From NCBI GenBank assembly GCA_009823505.1, contig VZQC01001015.1:164307-228306 (forward strand): a DNA stretch of 64,000 nt. Reading direction: 5' to 3'. The notes under the pieces are model-generated. The model searched no databases, had not been told where the DNA came from, and saw nothing but the letters and a program-made list of their open reading frames with translations. The position numbers and the translations under genes are program-made. Position 1 is the first letter of the stretch; each line of letters begins with the position of its first letter. The DNA is from Rhizomys pruinosus (Eukaryota; Chordata; Mammalia; Rodentia; Spalacidae). Shown here piece after piece: positions 10,612 to 21,639 of this stretch.

Positions 10612-10985
10612 TTTCCCATCTGTCTACAAATCTTTTTGGATGCTGTCTTAGTCCCTTCAGCTTTATATTTGATGGTGCAGTACTTTTTCCTTAATCTTCT
10701 TCAACACTTTTGACCCCTATTACTACAAATAAAATTTAGGATAAACTTCTCTGTTTCCAGAACAAGCTGAAATATTTTGGTATAACTTTGACTTTGTAGA
10801 TTAACCAAGGGGAGGAGTTACATCCTTAGGATATTGAGTTTTCCTGTAAACAAATAGGAAACATCTTTTTTTTTACGAGAGTGTAATTTATATCCTTTAT
10901 TACACTTCTATGATTTCAACTTTTCAAGTAATGTGCAAAATACTTTTGTTAATTTATGCCCAAGTTCATTAAATATTAAAAGTTC
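10612..10985 (-). mobile_element. LINE-1 ORF2 3' fragment, antisense
   Basis: Shows the block TTTGACTTTGTAGATTAACC, GGGGAGGAGTTACATCC and TTAGGATATTGAGTTTTCC, then TAATTTATGCCCAAG, which corresponds to the antisense of the 3' part of L1 ORF2. No intact frame. Confidence 0.6.
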
Positions 10986-10992
10986 CAATATG

Positions 10993-10999
10993 GCACACA

Positions 11000-11040
<41 letters not shown>
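10993..11040. repeat. (CA)n microsatellite
   Basis: CA array with one CATACA interruption. Confidence 0.97.
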
Positions 11041-11041
<1 letters not shown>

Positions 11042-11365
11042 CAAAAAGAAGTGATTGAAGAGTATAAGACCAATAGTACTTTAGACGTGTCAGGCAATTA
11101 AAATATGAAGTCATTTTTCCGGATTTTGTGATGTTTGTGGTTTGTTAGCTCTTAAAAACTAGTGATTTGTCTTGGCTTGTTTTCTCATTCCCAATAAGTA
11201 TTCACTTCCTGAGCAAATCCTTTTGGCACTTGGACTTCTTTATTTCAAGCAGAATAGAATTTGAATGAGTGAAGGGATCAAGGAAACATCAACGCTGTCC
11301 TGACGCTAGGTGCTCTGAGTGCTTGGCCCAAGTTGCCTTCTCTGTTCTCACCTGGAAAAAGTGGG

Positions 11366-11545
11366 GGTGGGCTGAGATGGCTCATCAGGTAAAGGGGATT
11401 GCAGCTAACACTGAAGACCTGAGTTTGATCCCTAGACTCCATGTGGTGGAAGAAGAGACGCAAGTACCGTGGGCTGTCCTCTGACTTCCATACTTGTACC
11501 ACACACAGCATAGGCCTGAGGGAGCTTGCACGCTCCCACATAAAC
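11366..11545 (+). mobile_element. tRNA-derived SINE, old B2/B4-like
   Basis: GGGCTGAGATGGCTCATCAG, GAGTTTGATCCCTAGACTCC and TGTCCTCTGACTTCCATACT keep the order of box A, box B and a SINE tail ending in CACGCTCCCACATAAAC. Confidence 0.65.
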
Positions 11546-12107
11546 AGAAATGAATTATTAATTCATTATTAATGTAAAAAAATTAAGGTGGAGGTGATTA
11601 CACCAACAGGGTGAATGTAGAGAGACAGAAGAGAACACTTGGGGGATAGTCGGCTCATCGGGGCTTACCTCACAAAGCTGTGAACTCAACTTTTTGCACT
11701 GTCTACGAAGGCAGGTAACAACATGAAAGCTGCCAGGTGTCCCCACAACACTCATCACATTTGTTGGCACAAGGAGCCCCGGTGCCCAGCTCTATCAACC
11801 TTCCCCAGGTACATCCCACGTGGTCACATCTGTAGGGCCTCAGGAGATGAAGTCGAAAAGACTGGGAGAGAATTTCTTGGTGATAATTTGTATATTTTCC
11901 CTTTCTTCTGCATTCTGCCCCACTTTGCAGGTTCCAAAGGCTGAGGCAGCAGTCTTTCTGCTTCTGTGGCTTCTGCTGTGGATGGCTGGAGTCTCCATGT
12001 AAACTCTGAAAGCAGTGCTAGGGTCTAGACATTGGTCTAGTTTTTTCAAGAGCCAAGGGCTTCTGCTTGTGTAATGGGGAGGGTCACCCCAGGGGATCTC
12101 ATGGTAC

Positions 12108-12111
<4 letters not shown>
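11546..12111. other. Unique region
   Basis: No repeat or gene recognised. Confidence 0.45.
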
Positions 12112-12154
<43 letters not shown>

Positions 12155-12480
12155 ATGTTTGTGCATGTGGGCATGTATAGTGACATGCTTGTGCACAGGC
12201 ATGGAAGCCAGAGGTTGACATCTGGCGTGTGGTATCTCATATTGCTGCCTACTTTCTTTGCTGAGGTAGAGTGTCTCTCTGAACCTGGAGCTTGCCTGAT
12301 TTGGCTAGTCTAGTTTGCCAGCTTGCTTCGGGATCTGGGCTCTGCCTCTGGAGGGCCAGGATTATAGCCAGACTACTGTACCTGCCCAGCATTTATCTGG
12401 GCACTTAGAAATCTACTCTCCAGTCCTCTTGCTTTTGTGGCAAGGCTTTATTGACTGAGCCACTTCTCCAGGCCCTGTAG
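12112..12480 (-). mobile_element. B4-type SINE, antisense, with (TG)n
   Basis: (TG)n at 12114-12152 is the reverse of the element's CA-rich 3' end; AAGCCAGAGGTTGACATCTG, CTCTCTGAACCTGGAGCTTG and the tRNA-like head ACTGAGCCACTTCTCCAGG follow in reverse order. Near full length. Confidence 0.7.
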
Positions 12481-12889
12481 CTTCTTACTCCTAATCAGAT
12501 TGTTTCAGGGACTACAGTTTCCTGCTGCAGCTCCCTGGCTGTCTGCATTTCTGATCCTGTCTATCTCAGCTCCCTGCTGCCATCCCAGCAGGGCACTTAG
12601 AAGGTGGTACTTCAGTCTTCCCCATGCGTAGGGGCCTTGGTACAACCACATCCTGACAAATTAGGTTCTGTGGCCTGCAGAAAGCCTTCCTGCCACATTC
12701 CAAAGCGAGGAGAATGAAATGTCTACTTCCCTGTAAAAATAACAGGAAGTGAACTTCTAACAGACACTCCTGGTTTGGCATGAGGAGGAAACAGCCTAAA
12801 CTCTCAAGAACAAGAGTAACTAAGGACATTTCACTGAGAACCAGTCAAGGTGGCAAGTACACAGATCTCAATTTCTAGAATTTTAAGAC
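12481..12889. other. Unique region
   Basis: No signature recognised. Confidence 0.4.
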
Positions 12890-13012
12890 CAAACCTTTTT
12901 TCATCCTATTTATCTCTGAGGCCGAGGAAGGAGTTGAAGGCTTTCCCTGGCTACAGCAGACATTCAAGGCCAGCCCTGGGCAACTTAATGAGGTCCTTTC
13001 TCAAAATATTTT
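12890..13012 (+). mobile_element. B1-like SINE fragment
   Basis: GAGGCCGAGGAAGGAGTTGA, TTCAAGGCCAGCCCTGGGC and GAGGTCCTTTCTCAAAATA resemble a degraded 7SL-type unit. It sits directly in front of an ID element. Confidence 0.5.
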
Positions 13013-13016
13013 TAAA

Positions 13017-13108
13017 AGGGCTGGGGTATGGTTCAATGCTGGGGTACCTGTCTAGCTTGTGTTAGACCCTGGGTTTTATCACCGGTTCCGGAAAACAAAA
13101 CAAAATAA
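13017..13108 (+). mobile_element. ID SINE
   Basis: AGGGCTGGGGTATGGTTCA, CTGTCTAGCTTGTGTTAGAC, CCTGGGTTTTATCACC and an A-rich tail match the BC1-related ID element (tRNA-Ala-like). Confidence 0.65.
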
Positions 13109-13487
13109 TAGCAAAACTCAAACACAAGTCGTTTAACGTCATTGAGCGGTTAAAAGGCTTGAGTAAGAAATTAAGTTTTATATTTCTGAATATACGGATT
13201 AAGACGAAACACATGACCATCTAAGCCCCAGTATAGGGTCAATGTTCGTTCAGACATGCCAGCACCTGGCATACTCACTTCACCTATTCTTTTTACCAAC
13301 TGAACAGGGTTGCCCATTGTGACCCCATGGAAAGGGAGTTTGGAGAAGACATGTTTCCCATGACCCCGTTGCTAAGGGAGTTTATGAAAGTTCATGCTCA
13401 GGACTTGTTAAGAAGGCGTTTTAGGTAAGAAAGAAGTATGAAAAAAGTCCGATATTAGGAAAGAGAAGAGTTGCTTTCTCTTCTTTC

Positions 13488-13695
13488 TTTTCTTTTCATG
13501 TACCCCAGACAGCCTCAAACGTGATATCTCCAAGAAGACCTTGAGCTTCTGATCATCCTGTCTCCAGCTCCTGAGTTCTGGGATTACAGTGGTGAACCAC
13601 CATGCCTGGTTTATGCCGTGCTGGAGAATGGACCCAGAGCTTCCCACACACTAAGAAAGGGCTCTACCAACTGAGCTGCTTCCCACTCCAGATTG
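13488..13695 (-). mobile_element. B4/ID-B1 dimeric SINE, antisense
   Basis: Reverse B1-like half (CAGACAGCCTCAAACGTGAT, TTCTGGGATTACAGTGGTG) followed by a reverse ID-like half (TTCCCACACACTAAGAAAGG, CTCTACCAACTGAGCTGC). Confidence 0.65.
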
Positions 13696-14140
13696 GTTTT
13701 TAGATAGCCAGGTACAATCACTGCTGTCTTGGGAAGTGAGCTGAACTCTAAAAGAATCAGAAAGGGATCGGACACTCGCCTACATTCTGTGTGAGCATAG
13801 TGTCTCTGCTCCTCCTCCCGGGGTCATAGTAGGTGCATACCCCTATCCTTCTGTCCCCTCTTCGTGGTGCTCTGAAGGGTCCCTGGTGGGGAGGTTTGGG
13901 TCACTCCCGAGTAATTGGGTTCACAGCATGTTTGCTTGCTGTGAGCCCGGAAGTAAGGTAAGAGAGATGAGCCATCTCCAGGCCACGAAGGGAAGACGGG
14001 GCCCTTTCCCCTTTTATGAGCCACATGTAGCTGCACAGAAAGATGGCCCCTGAAGTGGACACTCTGGCCCAAGAACTGCCAGAAGCTAAGGAAAAGACAA
14101 CGCCCAGACTTCGCCTCCTTCCAAGCTGCAAAGGGACCTT

Positions 14141-14233
14141 CCTGGGAATCCCACTTCCCTGTCCTGTGCGGAGTCTCCTTTTCGCCTTCTCTTGCCCTGG
14201 CGGGGCTCCTCTTTCCAGTCACAGCCATGGGGT
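14141..14233 (+). repeat. Left copy of 93-bp direct duplication
   Basis: Begins CCTGGGAATCCCACTTCC and ends CACAGCCATGGGGT. Its partner at 14591-14683 has the same length with three substitutions. A MaLR LTR lies between them. Confidence 0.95.
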
Positions 14234-14234
14234 C

Positions 14235-14589
14235 TGTGGTGGTTTGAATGAGTGTCCCCCATAGGCTCTAGGTATTCAGACGTTTGCCTCCAGTTGGTGG
14301 CGCTGTTTTTGGAGGTCTTGGGGTGTGTGGCCATGCTGGAGGAAGTGTGTCACTGGGGGCAGGCTTAGTTTTATCAAGCCTCGTGGTCTACAGTCACCCT
14401 CTCTCTGCTTCCTGTGCTCTTTGTGAGATGTGACCCTCGGTTTGCTGTTCCAGATCCAGCCGCCACGCCTCCCGCCACAATGGACTCTAATTCCCTGGAA
14501 CCGCCAATCGTAAGGTCAAATAAACTCTTCCTCTTATAAGTTCCTTGGTCATGGTGCTTTATCACAGCAACAGAAAAGTGACTAATACA
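14235..14589 (+). mobile_element. MaLR (ORR1/MT-like) solitary LTR
   Basis: Starts TGTGGTGGTTTGAATGAG, carries GGAGGAAGTGTGTCACTGGG, AATAAACTCTTCCTC (poly(A)-signal region) and ends GTGACTAATACA, giving TG...CA termini over 355 bp. The expected 5-bp target-site duplication is absent; a 93-bp duplication flanks it instead. Confidence 0.8.
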
Positions 14590-14590
14590 G

Positions 14591-14683
14591 CCTGGGAATC
14601 CCACTTCCCTGTCCTGTGCGGCGTCTCCTTTTCGCCTTCTCTTGCCCTGGCCGGACTCCTCTTTCCAGTCACAGCCATGGGGT
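14591..14683 (+). repeat. Right copy of 93-bp direct duplication
   Basis: Same sequence as 14141-14233 except three substitutions (A to C, G to C, G to A), starting one base after the LTR end. Confidence 0.95.
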
Positions 14684-15071
14684 GTGAGCGCAGCTCCAGC
14701 TAAAACCATCAATGCTCTCATCTGGGATTTGCGTCCCAGTTCCTGCTCAGTAGGTCCATATTCTGGTGCAAAGATTTCTCTTCTCCTTACCTTAGGTTCC
14801 CTTACCTGCAAAATGGGGTGAACTTTTTACTTATTGAGCCCATGGGCAAGATTTAATTAGAACATACCACGTATTCATGAAATCTTGAGGAGAATTTCCC
14901 TCTTCATTCGGCATCTATAGTTAGTTCTCAGGTTCATTTTATACAAGTTTCCTGCTTTTACCACATCCAACTATCTTCTATATGTAATACCATATATTTA
15001 TGGACTAGATCTCTGAACACAAAGCACTCTCATTTTTCATCCCAATTAACTATAAAAATTAGTTTTCCTAA
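14684..15071. other. Unique region
   Basis: Only a possible MIR scrap (ACCTGCAAAATGGGGTG near 14804). Confidence 0.4.
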
Positions 15072-15076
15072 CATCT

Positions 15077-15435
15077 TGTTCTAGTTTGTCTTCCATTGCT
15101 GTGACAAAACACTCTGACCAACACCAACTTGGGGAGGAAAGGGTTTATTCAGCTTACATCTCCTGGGTCACAGTTCATTACTTAGGGAGCCCAAGACAGG
15201 AACTCAGGGCAGGAACCTGGAGGCAGGAGCTGAAGCACAGACCATGTTCACCGGCTTGCTTGCTACTGGCTTGCTCTCTGGCTCATGCCCAGCCTGCCTT
15301 CTTATACTGTCACTGCTCAACAATCAAGACAATACACCACAGATGTGGCCACAGGCCAATCCAATGGAGCCAATTCCCCAACCGAGGCTCCCTCAACCCA
15401 GGTGTGTCAAGTTGACACCAAAGCTATTCAGCACA
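15077..15435 (-). mobile_element. ERVL/MaLR solitary LTR with perfect target-site duplication
   Basis: TGTTCTAGTTTGTCTTCC to ATTCAGCACA, 359 bp, TG...CA. CATCT precedes it (15072-15076) and CATCT follows it (15436-15440), the 5-bp duplication expected for an integrase product. Antisense orientation is shown by GGGTTTATTCAGCTTAC near the left end (reverse of the poly(A)-signal region). Confidence 0.85.
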
Positions 15436-15486
15436 CATCTAATTCTTCATTCCTCTGTGACTAAAATTTAAAAATTATTTTGTTCC

Positions 15487-15628
15487 AGGTGTGAGGGAAC
15501 ATACCAATAATCCCAGCACTAGTAAGGCTGAGACAGGAGAACTGAGAGTTCAAGTCCAGTCTGAGCTGAATAACAAAGATAGCCTAGGCTACCTAAAAAG
15601 ATCCTGTCTCAAAGAAAGCGAGAATGCA
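15487..15628 (+). mobile_element. B1/B4-like SINE
   Basis: AATAATCCCAGCACTAGTAA, GGCTGAGACAGGAGAACTG and AGATCCTGTCTCAAAGAAA. Confidence 0.65.
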
Positions 15629-16645
15629 AACAAACAACAATAAATGAATAAGTAGAAAATTCTATTTTCTGAATTTCTTAAAATCACCCTGAGAAGTACC
15701 AATGGTACGGGCACCAGGCCTTACAAATTGGTATGTTAACTACTGTTTTTATGTTCGTTTTCCTTCATTATTAACTCTCTGACTTATTGATCCCTCTAGA
15801 TATTCAATTACTATGTCACTACTGAATGAAATTGTTTATCCACAGCCACTTAGTATCTAGGGTGCTCATGCTCTGAGCTGAATGATGGAGGTGAGGTGAA
15901 TACCAGCCTAGCAAGTATTACCCTGGGGAATCCTGGGAGGGAGACAACCATGCAAACATGCAATTAACACAAGTTTAAAACTAAGAGATTCTGGAGTAGG
16001 AGTTCAGGGAGTCATGGGGCAGAGGACAGCTTCCTTTTGCCTGGGGGAGTCTGGTAATCCCACAGTCAGAGGATCCTCTGAGAACTTACACTTAGGCTTC
16101 CCTCTGGGTCTTATGATGTAATCATCTTTGATTGTTGCCAATGGCTGTCAGCAAAGACAAAGTTCTTTGTTGAGATGATAGAGAAAGTTCAATGCAAAGA
16201 ATTCCGGCCCAAATGACTGCTTCCTACATAGGAAGATGGCACTTTCCAATGGACACCTTCAACTCTTTCTCTTTCAGCACATATTTTTTGAATGTGTTCT
16301 CTATATGCTTGACCTTGAGAGTGACTCCCTGGTCTGCCGTCCTAAAGAGTAAATGTGTTGTGAAGGTCAGATGCTTTGGTAGAAACAATCATACATATAA
16401 TAATTGATTTAGAATTGTGGCAATTGCTGGTGAACATCTAGATGTTGTGAGGACACAGGAAGCCCAATAGGGAGTGAAGACTGTTGGCCCTACGAGAGGA
16501 GCCAGCAAATGGAAAGAGACTCTCCAAGGTGCAGAGCGGGGAGAGGCAGTGTGGGAAGAGAGCCATCTGTACACTGCAAAAGGCCTGAGATGGGATAGAT
16601 AAACAGTTATGAAGGACACGGACCCCTCTTTGATGGATTAGTCAA
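15629..16645. other. Unique region, no gene recognised
   Basis: No repeat signature. Nothing resembling a coding exon. Confidence 0.45.
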
Positions 16646-16649
16646 AGGT

Positions 16650-17014
16650 TGTGATGTATAACCTTGACTGTCAACTTATTAGACTGGGAAACACCTGGGA
16701 TACTCAAGACGAACATTTCTGGGTGATTCTGTGAGGAAAATTCATAAAGGATTAACTGAGGAGGGGACAGCCCTGGATAGCCATCCTGTAGACTCCAGGC
16801 CTAGACGAACAGAAGAGAGAAAAGGAGAAAGCCAGTTTGTGCCAGTTTGCCAGTGTGCATGAAGCTCCCTGGCCTCCGAGAGGTGAGCTGCTCTGCTCTG
16901 CAACACCCACAACCGATGCACTGACACCTTCCGAATTGGTAATCCCAAAGATATCTCTTCCCCTTCAGTTGTTTTCCTTGGGTATTTGTCACAGAAATGG
17001 AACAGAGTAACACA
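16650..17014 (+). mobile_element. ERVL (MLT2-like) solitary LTR
   Basis: Starts TGTGATGTATAACCTTGACT, contains TGTCAACTTATTAGACTGGG and GGATTAACTGAGGAGGGG, ends AACAGAGTAACACA. The order fits MLT2/rodent ERVL LTRs. Flanks (AAGGT, GAAAT) do not match, so any target duplication has decayed. Confidence 0.7.
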
Positions 17015-18639
17015 GAAATTCTAGATAGGGGATACAGCAGATGGCACTGGGGACAGGCGATGCTCAGGACCATGTGGAATTTGGGAAGAAGGCAGTTTCC
17101 TTCTTTATGGTAAGTACAGTGGTGGAAACGTGATGACTTTAAGCAGAGAATTTGCCAGCTAAATTGACCTCAGTAAACTCCAGGTCCCGCTCCAGTCTGG
17201 AGAATGGACTGGAAAGGATGAGAACATAAGCTGACTTCTCATATCAAGGGAGAGGAAAGGAGTGAAGAAAGCCAAAATGGCTTCTCGATGAATGAGCTGC
17301 CAGCACGATCTTCTGCGACAAGGAAGCCCAGGGCACCATGGACTTTGATGTCAAGTGATATTCAATGTCCTCTTTGAATCCTGAGCTCTGGAAAGAGCTT
17401 GGGCTCTGAAGCACAGCTGACTGAGGTTCATATCCTGCATCTGCCTCTTTGGCAGCTTGACTTTAACATCTCAACCCTTTATTTTCCCATTCCCCAAACA
17501 GAGATCCCAGCACTTTGGGGTGTGATTGTGAGGCTTAAGCAAAGAGCACATGGGAATTCCATCCTAGTGAGTGCTCTGTCAAGTGCCATCCGGAAGCAGG
17601 GTTGTGTTGCCTTCTTTCTTGGCAGTGTACCTGAGGGAAACACTCTCCCATAGGTTTACGATGTATTCTTGAGCAGTCGCTGAACTGTAGAAATATTCTT
17701 TCTGATATGCTGCACATTATCGTAAATGGCATTATGCATGGATGTGTCAAAAAGCCATAAAATAGGGGATTTTGAGGCTATCACAGCTGTGAATGATTAA
17801 TATTTTCATCCCAAGATGCCACAGAGGTACCAAGGCAGTGTTAATTATTACATGCCCAAGTCTCGTGCTGTGGGCTTCCTCCCCGAGTGCCTGTTAATTT
17901 GCTCATACGCTGTGCTGCTGATGGGGCCAGAGGACTCCTCTTGGACACACGCTGGATCCTCAGCAGTTCCTCAGGTTCCTAAGAACTGCTTTCTAATTCT
18001 GCTGGAGGAAGAAAAAAAATATTAACATTCTCACATGCAACCACAGGGATGGGGCACTGCAGAAACGGTAGCAGAGAATGCTTTATCAAAGATGGCTCTG
18101 AGCTTTGGCCTTGGCTCCAAGGTTTACTTCTTTTCTCTTAATTTCTTTCAGGAAATTTCAGATGCTGTGCTAAAGCGTGCATACCCCCTGTGCAAACCCC
18201 ATCAGCCTTCAAATGAGTCTCTATTGGCACTGGATTTGAAATTTCTCTGGAATATCTGCTTTGTTATTATGGGAAGGACATTTCTGTTTACAGTACACCC
18301 GATTGTTTTCTTTAAAAACTATCTGTGTTTTTGACTGGAGGAATTTGTTCAGACTTGGTTCTGTTGTCTATTTTGAGGACATTTGTTGATTTTTCTATCA
18401 TTACCTTCCAAACCCTTCTTTTAGAATATAGCACATGCTTTTAAAGAGAAAACAAACAAACAAATAACAAAGGCCAGGTAGCTGAGCCTTCATCCTCTTG
18501 GTGAAACTGTGATTCTCAAACCTTGGTGTGGTCTTCCCATCTACCCTGGGCTCTCCTACAATTTCCACAAATCTCTCTATTCAGGCGATTTCACTAGGAT
18601 CCATCTTTCTGTTGAAAAATCTCCATTTAAGATGCTGGC
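17015..18639. other. Repeat-free unique region
   Basis: No interspersed repeat. A 99-codon frame (18035-18334) runs through a pyrimidine-rich AG at 18149, but it shows no domain and no matching donor, so it is not called as an exon. Confidence 0.5.
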
Positions 18640-19510
18640 AGTCTGAAAAGAGGAAGATCTATTAATTTAATCATTTGTATGAATCATGTCTAAATGAACT
18701 CAGCAGAGAAAATGTGTTAGCCATTTAAATCCCATCACTACATATTATATAATAATTACTGCTAATTCCAGTTTGGATGGGCCACAATTTGGCTTTCCAT
18801 CCCCTGCCTCCGAATCCAGAGAATTGCGATGACCTCACCGGATTTTGCCTCTCCAGCCTTTAGGCTTTCTTCGGCCTTCCTCATTACAGACTTAATAGCC
18901 ACATTCCTCTTCAAGGGTCCAGTCAACTCCAAGGCTGTTCCATGGTGGTAATTAGTATTCGTTTTGTGATCACCGAGTTCACGCTCCGCACAGAACGGCG
19001 CCCAGTGTTAATCACTGCCGTGTCCTCCTCCCTTTGACTCTGATCTGTCAGCATCCTGTAGCTTGTCCCATACCTAATTTTTTGCCCTTACCAGCCGACT
19101 AGCACCTCAGCATCCCACAGTGTCAGATTTGGAAACTTTTGACAGATCTGTAATCATGCCGTTCACATCAACTCTGCCTGTTAGGCGTTTCATTTCCACA
19201 TTCTAACAGTTAATATGCCTTAATTTCTCTCACTTTGTGAATATTTAATTCCTCCCTTTTCAACATCATTTTTAGGTTGTGTGAATCATTTTCAAAGCCT
19301 TTGCTCTTCTCTGAGCACTATCATCTGCATATTTTATGAAATGGCACGGTTAAGTCTCCCAGGGCTCTTGATAAAAATGGAACTGGCAGCCTGCTCATTA
19401 GCTGTTTACCTGGAGCTGTGTGAGTCCCCGATAATGGCGAGCTCCCATTTGGATTCGAATTAGGATTCGCTGACAAATAACAACCAGAAGCGGATATATC
19501 CTGAGGATGT
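18640..19510. promoter_or_regulatory. Candidate conserved non-coding element / enhancer
   Basis: Repeat-free, non-coding, mixed composition with dense homeodomain-type TAAT cores (ATTAATTTAATCATTTG near 18661, GGTAATTAG near 18947, CGAATTAGG near 19456), a forkhead-type TGTTTAC at 19403-19409 and GATA cores (TTGATAAAAATGG near 19370, CGATAATGG near 19430). These are short motifs that also arise by chance; the call rests on low repeat load and motif density, not on any alignment. Confidence 0.35.
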
Positions 19511-20317
19511 ACTGCTTGCTTGGTCTCCTTCTTGCAGAGAGTTCTAGAAAAAAAAAACAAACCCAAAACTGGCTTTGGGGGGCGTTGCCTTAGGGAGTGT
19601 TACATCCGGTGTTAGAGGCAGCCTAAGTTTTGAAGTAGAGGCACCCACGCTTTAACACATTAACACCTAGAAAGGTGATCAAATCCCCCTGAAAGGACGT
19701 GCTGAAGGTCAGGAGGTTTGACTTTCAGCTGCTTTCACACATGCCACAAGCCAACTGTCTCACTTTGGGGAAGACTGGGGTTTCCGAGGTAAGGCACTTA
19801 TAGTCAGGAAGGTCCCAGGTAAACAAGGATGGTTGGGTCAAGGCGCTATGTCTCACCCAGGGAGCTTGTAGATTGCTTGCTCCCAGCCTCAAAGGCAGAC
19901 GGGAAGGTCTTAGAAAGACTGTGAAATGAGCAAGGCAGTGCCTATGCCTTTACCATGAAGGGTCAGAGCAGCCCTGAGCCACGTCTATATGGAAACTCAG
20001 GATTTCCACTTTTCCCCCAAAACAAAAGCCGTGACTCCACAGGATCTCTATTGGTTATGGAAAGGTTGAGAGCTGGGCTGCAGCTGTTCTTGTAGGCAGG
20101 ACTCCTGCTCTCTGGTTTATAACCCTTCCTTTATTGCCCCCAGCTGCAGCTGGTCATCCTCCCAGCCTCTCTGGTCTTAGTTTGCATCTGCTTTGGAATT
20201 AAAGTTGAGTGTGCTGGCTCCATGGTGGACTTTGTGTTCTGTGTTAGCTGTCTGCCCTTGTGCAAGATAAACAGACACATTGGGTCACAGCTTGTCTGCC
20301 ATGCTACCATTTAGAAC
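19511..20317. other. Unique region
   Basis: No repeat or gene recognised. Confidence 0.4.
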
Positions 20318-20690
20318 TTAAATACCCAACAAAACCTCATGTGTCAAGGCTTGGTTGACAGCCTGGGGTATATAGGAAGGTGGTGAAACCCTTTGGAGGC
20401 AGACTCTAATGAAGGAAGGGGAGTCACTGTGTGCACCCACAGTGTTCTTGGAGATTTGGTACCTTGGCCTCTTCCTGTGTCTCTCTCTGCTTCTTGGCTG
20501 ACACCAGGTGAGCAGCTTTGCTTCACTATGTACTTCCACCATGATCTATGGTGTCATCTCAGGCTCAAAATAACAGGCCAAGCAACCATGGGCTGAGGTT
20601 TCTGGGCATGGGCCCAAATGAATCTCCCCTTTATAAACTGGTCTCGGGTATTTTGTTGCAGCAGTGGAATGAGGAATCACGCATCTGATA
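20318..20690 (+). mobile_element. Old MaLR LTR (MLT1/MST-like)
   Basis: AAACCTCATGTGTCAAGGCT, GGGTATATAGGAAGGTGG, CTCTCTCTGCTTCTTGGCTG, GGTGAGCAGCTTTGC and GTATTTTGTTGCAGCAGTGG keep the MaLR order. Confidence 0.6.
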
Positions 20691-20962
20691 CATAAAACCA
20701 TGCTCCTATAATGTTACTACAAATGCAGAATTGGGTTAGATACGCACATTGAGGAAATGCACATGAATAAATTAACATGGGGTTGGCATATACTAAGCAC
20801 TTATTAAAAGTGGGGTTTTCCTGATTAGTCATAGTAATAGTGTTGCAGAAAAATAACATAAAATGTAGACTTGCTGAACTGCTAAATGAGTTAAGATATA
20901 AATAAAAACTATGAAAAAAGAAACAAGGAAAGAATAACATGATTGGCTTTAAAAAAACTTTC

Positions 20963-21291
20963 TTATGGATGAGGGAGGTGGGTCAGTGGGTTCGGGTGCC
21001 TTCTCTCCAAGCATGAGGAGTTAAGTTTGGATCATCAACACCCACATTATAAGATGGGCATGGCTGAGTGGGCCTATAACCCCAGCATTGGTCGGGGTTA
21101 ATTGTATGAAGAGACGGGCTGATCCCAAGAGCTTGCTGGCCAGGCAGCCAGCCTAGACAGAGGAAAAGAGCAAGCTTCCAGTTCAGAGAGAGACCTTGTC
21201 TCAAGGCAGGGAGTGTTGGATGAAAATACCTTGTGTTGTGTTCTGATCTATGGGTCCACACATACCTGAACATCCACCGCATACACATATA

Positions 21292-21335
<44 letters not shown>

Positions 21336-21337
21336 AC
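20963..21337 (+). mobile_element. B4-type SINE with (CA)n
   Basis: Head GATGAGGGAGGTGGGTCAGT, CATAACCCCAGC-like CCTATAACCCCAGCATTGG, CTTGCTGGCCAGGCAGCC and GAGAGACCTTGTCTCAAGG, then a tail that becomes (CA)n at 21292-21337. Confidence 0.7.
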
Positions 21338-21382
21338 AGCATACACACAGGCGCACAGACATGAGAATGAATTTTTTAATGC

Positions 21383-21626
21383 CCCCCCCCTTTTTTTTGA
21401 GACAGGGTCTCCCTATAGCCCCAGCTGGCCTGCAACTCACTCTGTAGACCAGGCTGACCTTGAACTCACAGAGATCTGCTTGCCTCTGCCTCCCAAGTGC
21501 TATGATTAAAGGCGTGCACCACCACGCCTGGCTTAAAGATGTTTTTTAGTCACCATGTGTGTGCTGGGAACCCGGGTCCTCTGCTAGAGCAGTCTGCTCT
21601 CTTAACCGCTCAGCCATCTCTCCACA
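21383..21626 (-). mobile_element. B2-B1 composite SINE, copy 2
   Basis: Reverse order on plus: T8 tail, full B1 (GAGACAGGGTCTCCCTATAG to CACCACGCCTGGCT), then TAAAGATG and the reverse 5' half of B2 (GTGCTGGGAACCCGGGTCC, CTTAACCGCTCAGCCATCTC). Same joint as copies 1 and 3, here without the poly(T) insertion. Confidence 0.85.
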
Positions 21627-21639
21627 ACAAACACTGAAA

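Noticed and set aside
18035..18334. 99-codon frame containing a good-looking splice acceptor at 18149
   Set aside because: No matching donor, no recognised domain, and the interval lies in a repeat-free non-coding island; acceptor-like pyrimidine tracts are common.
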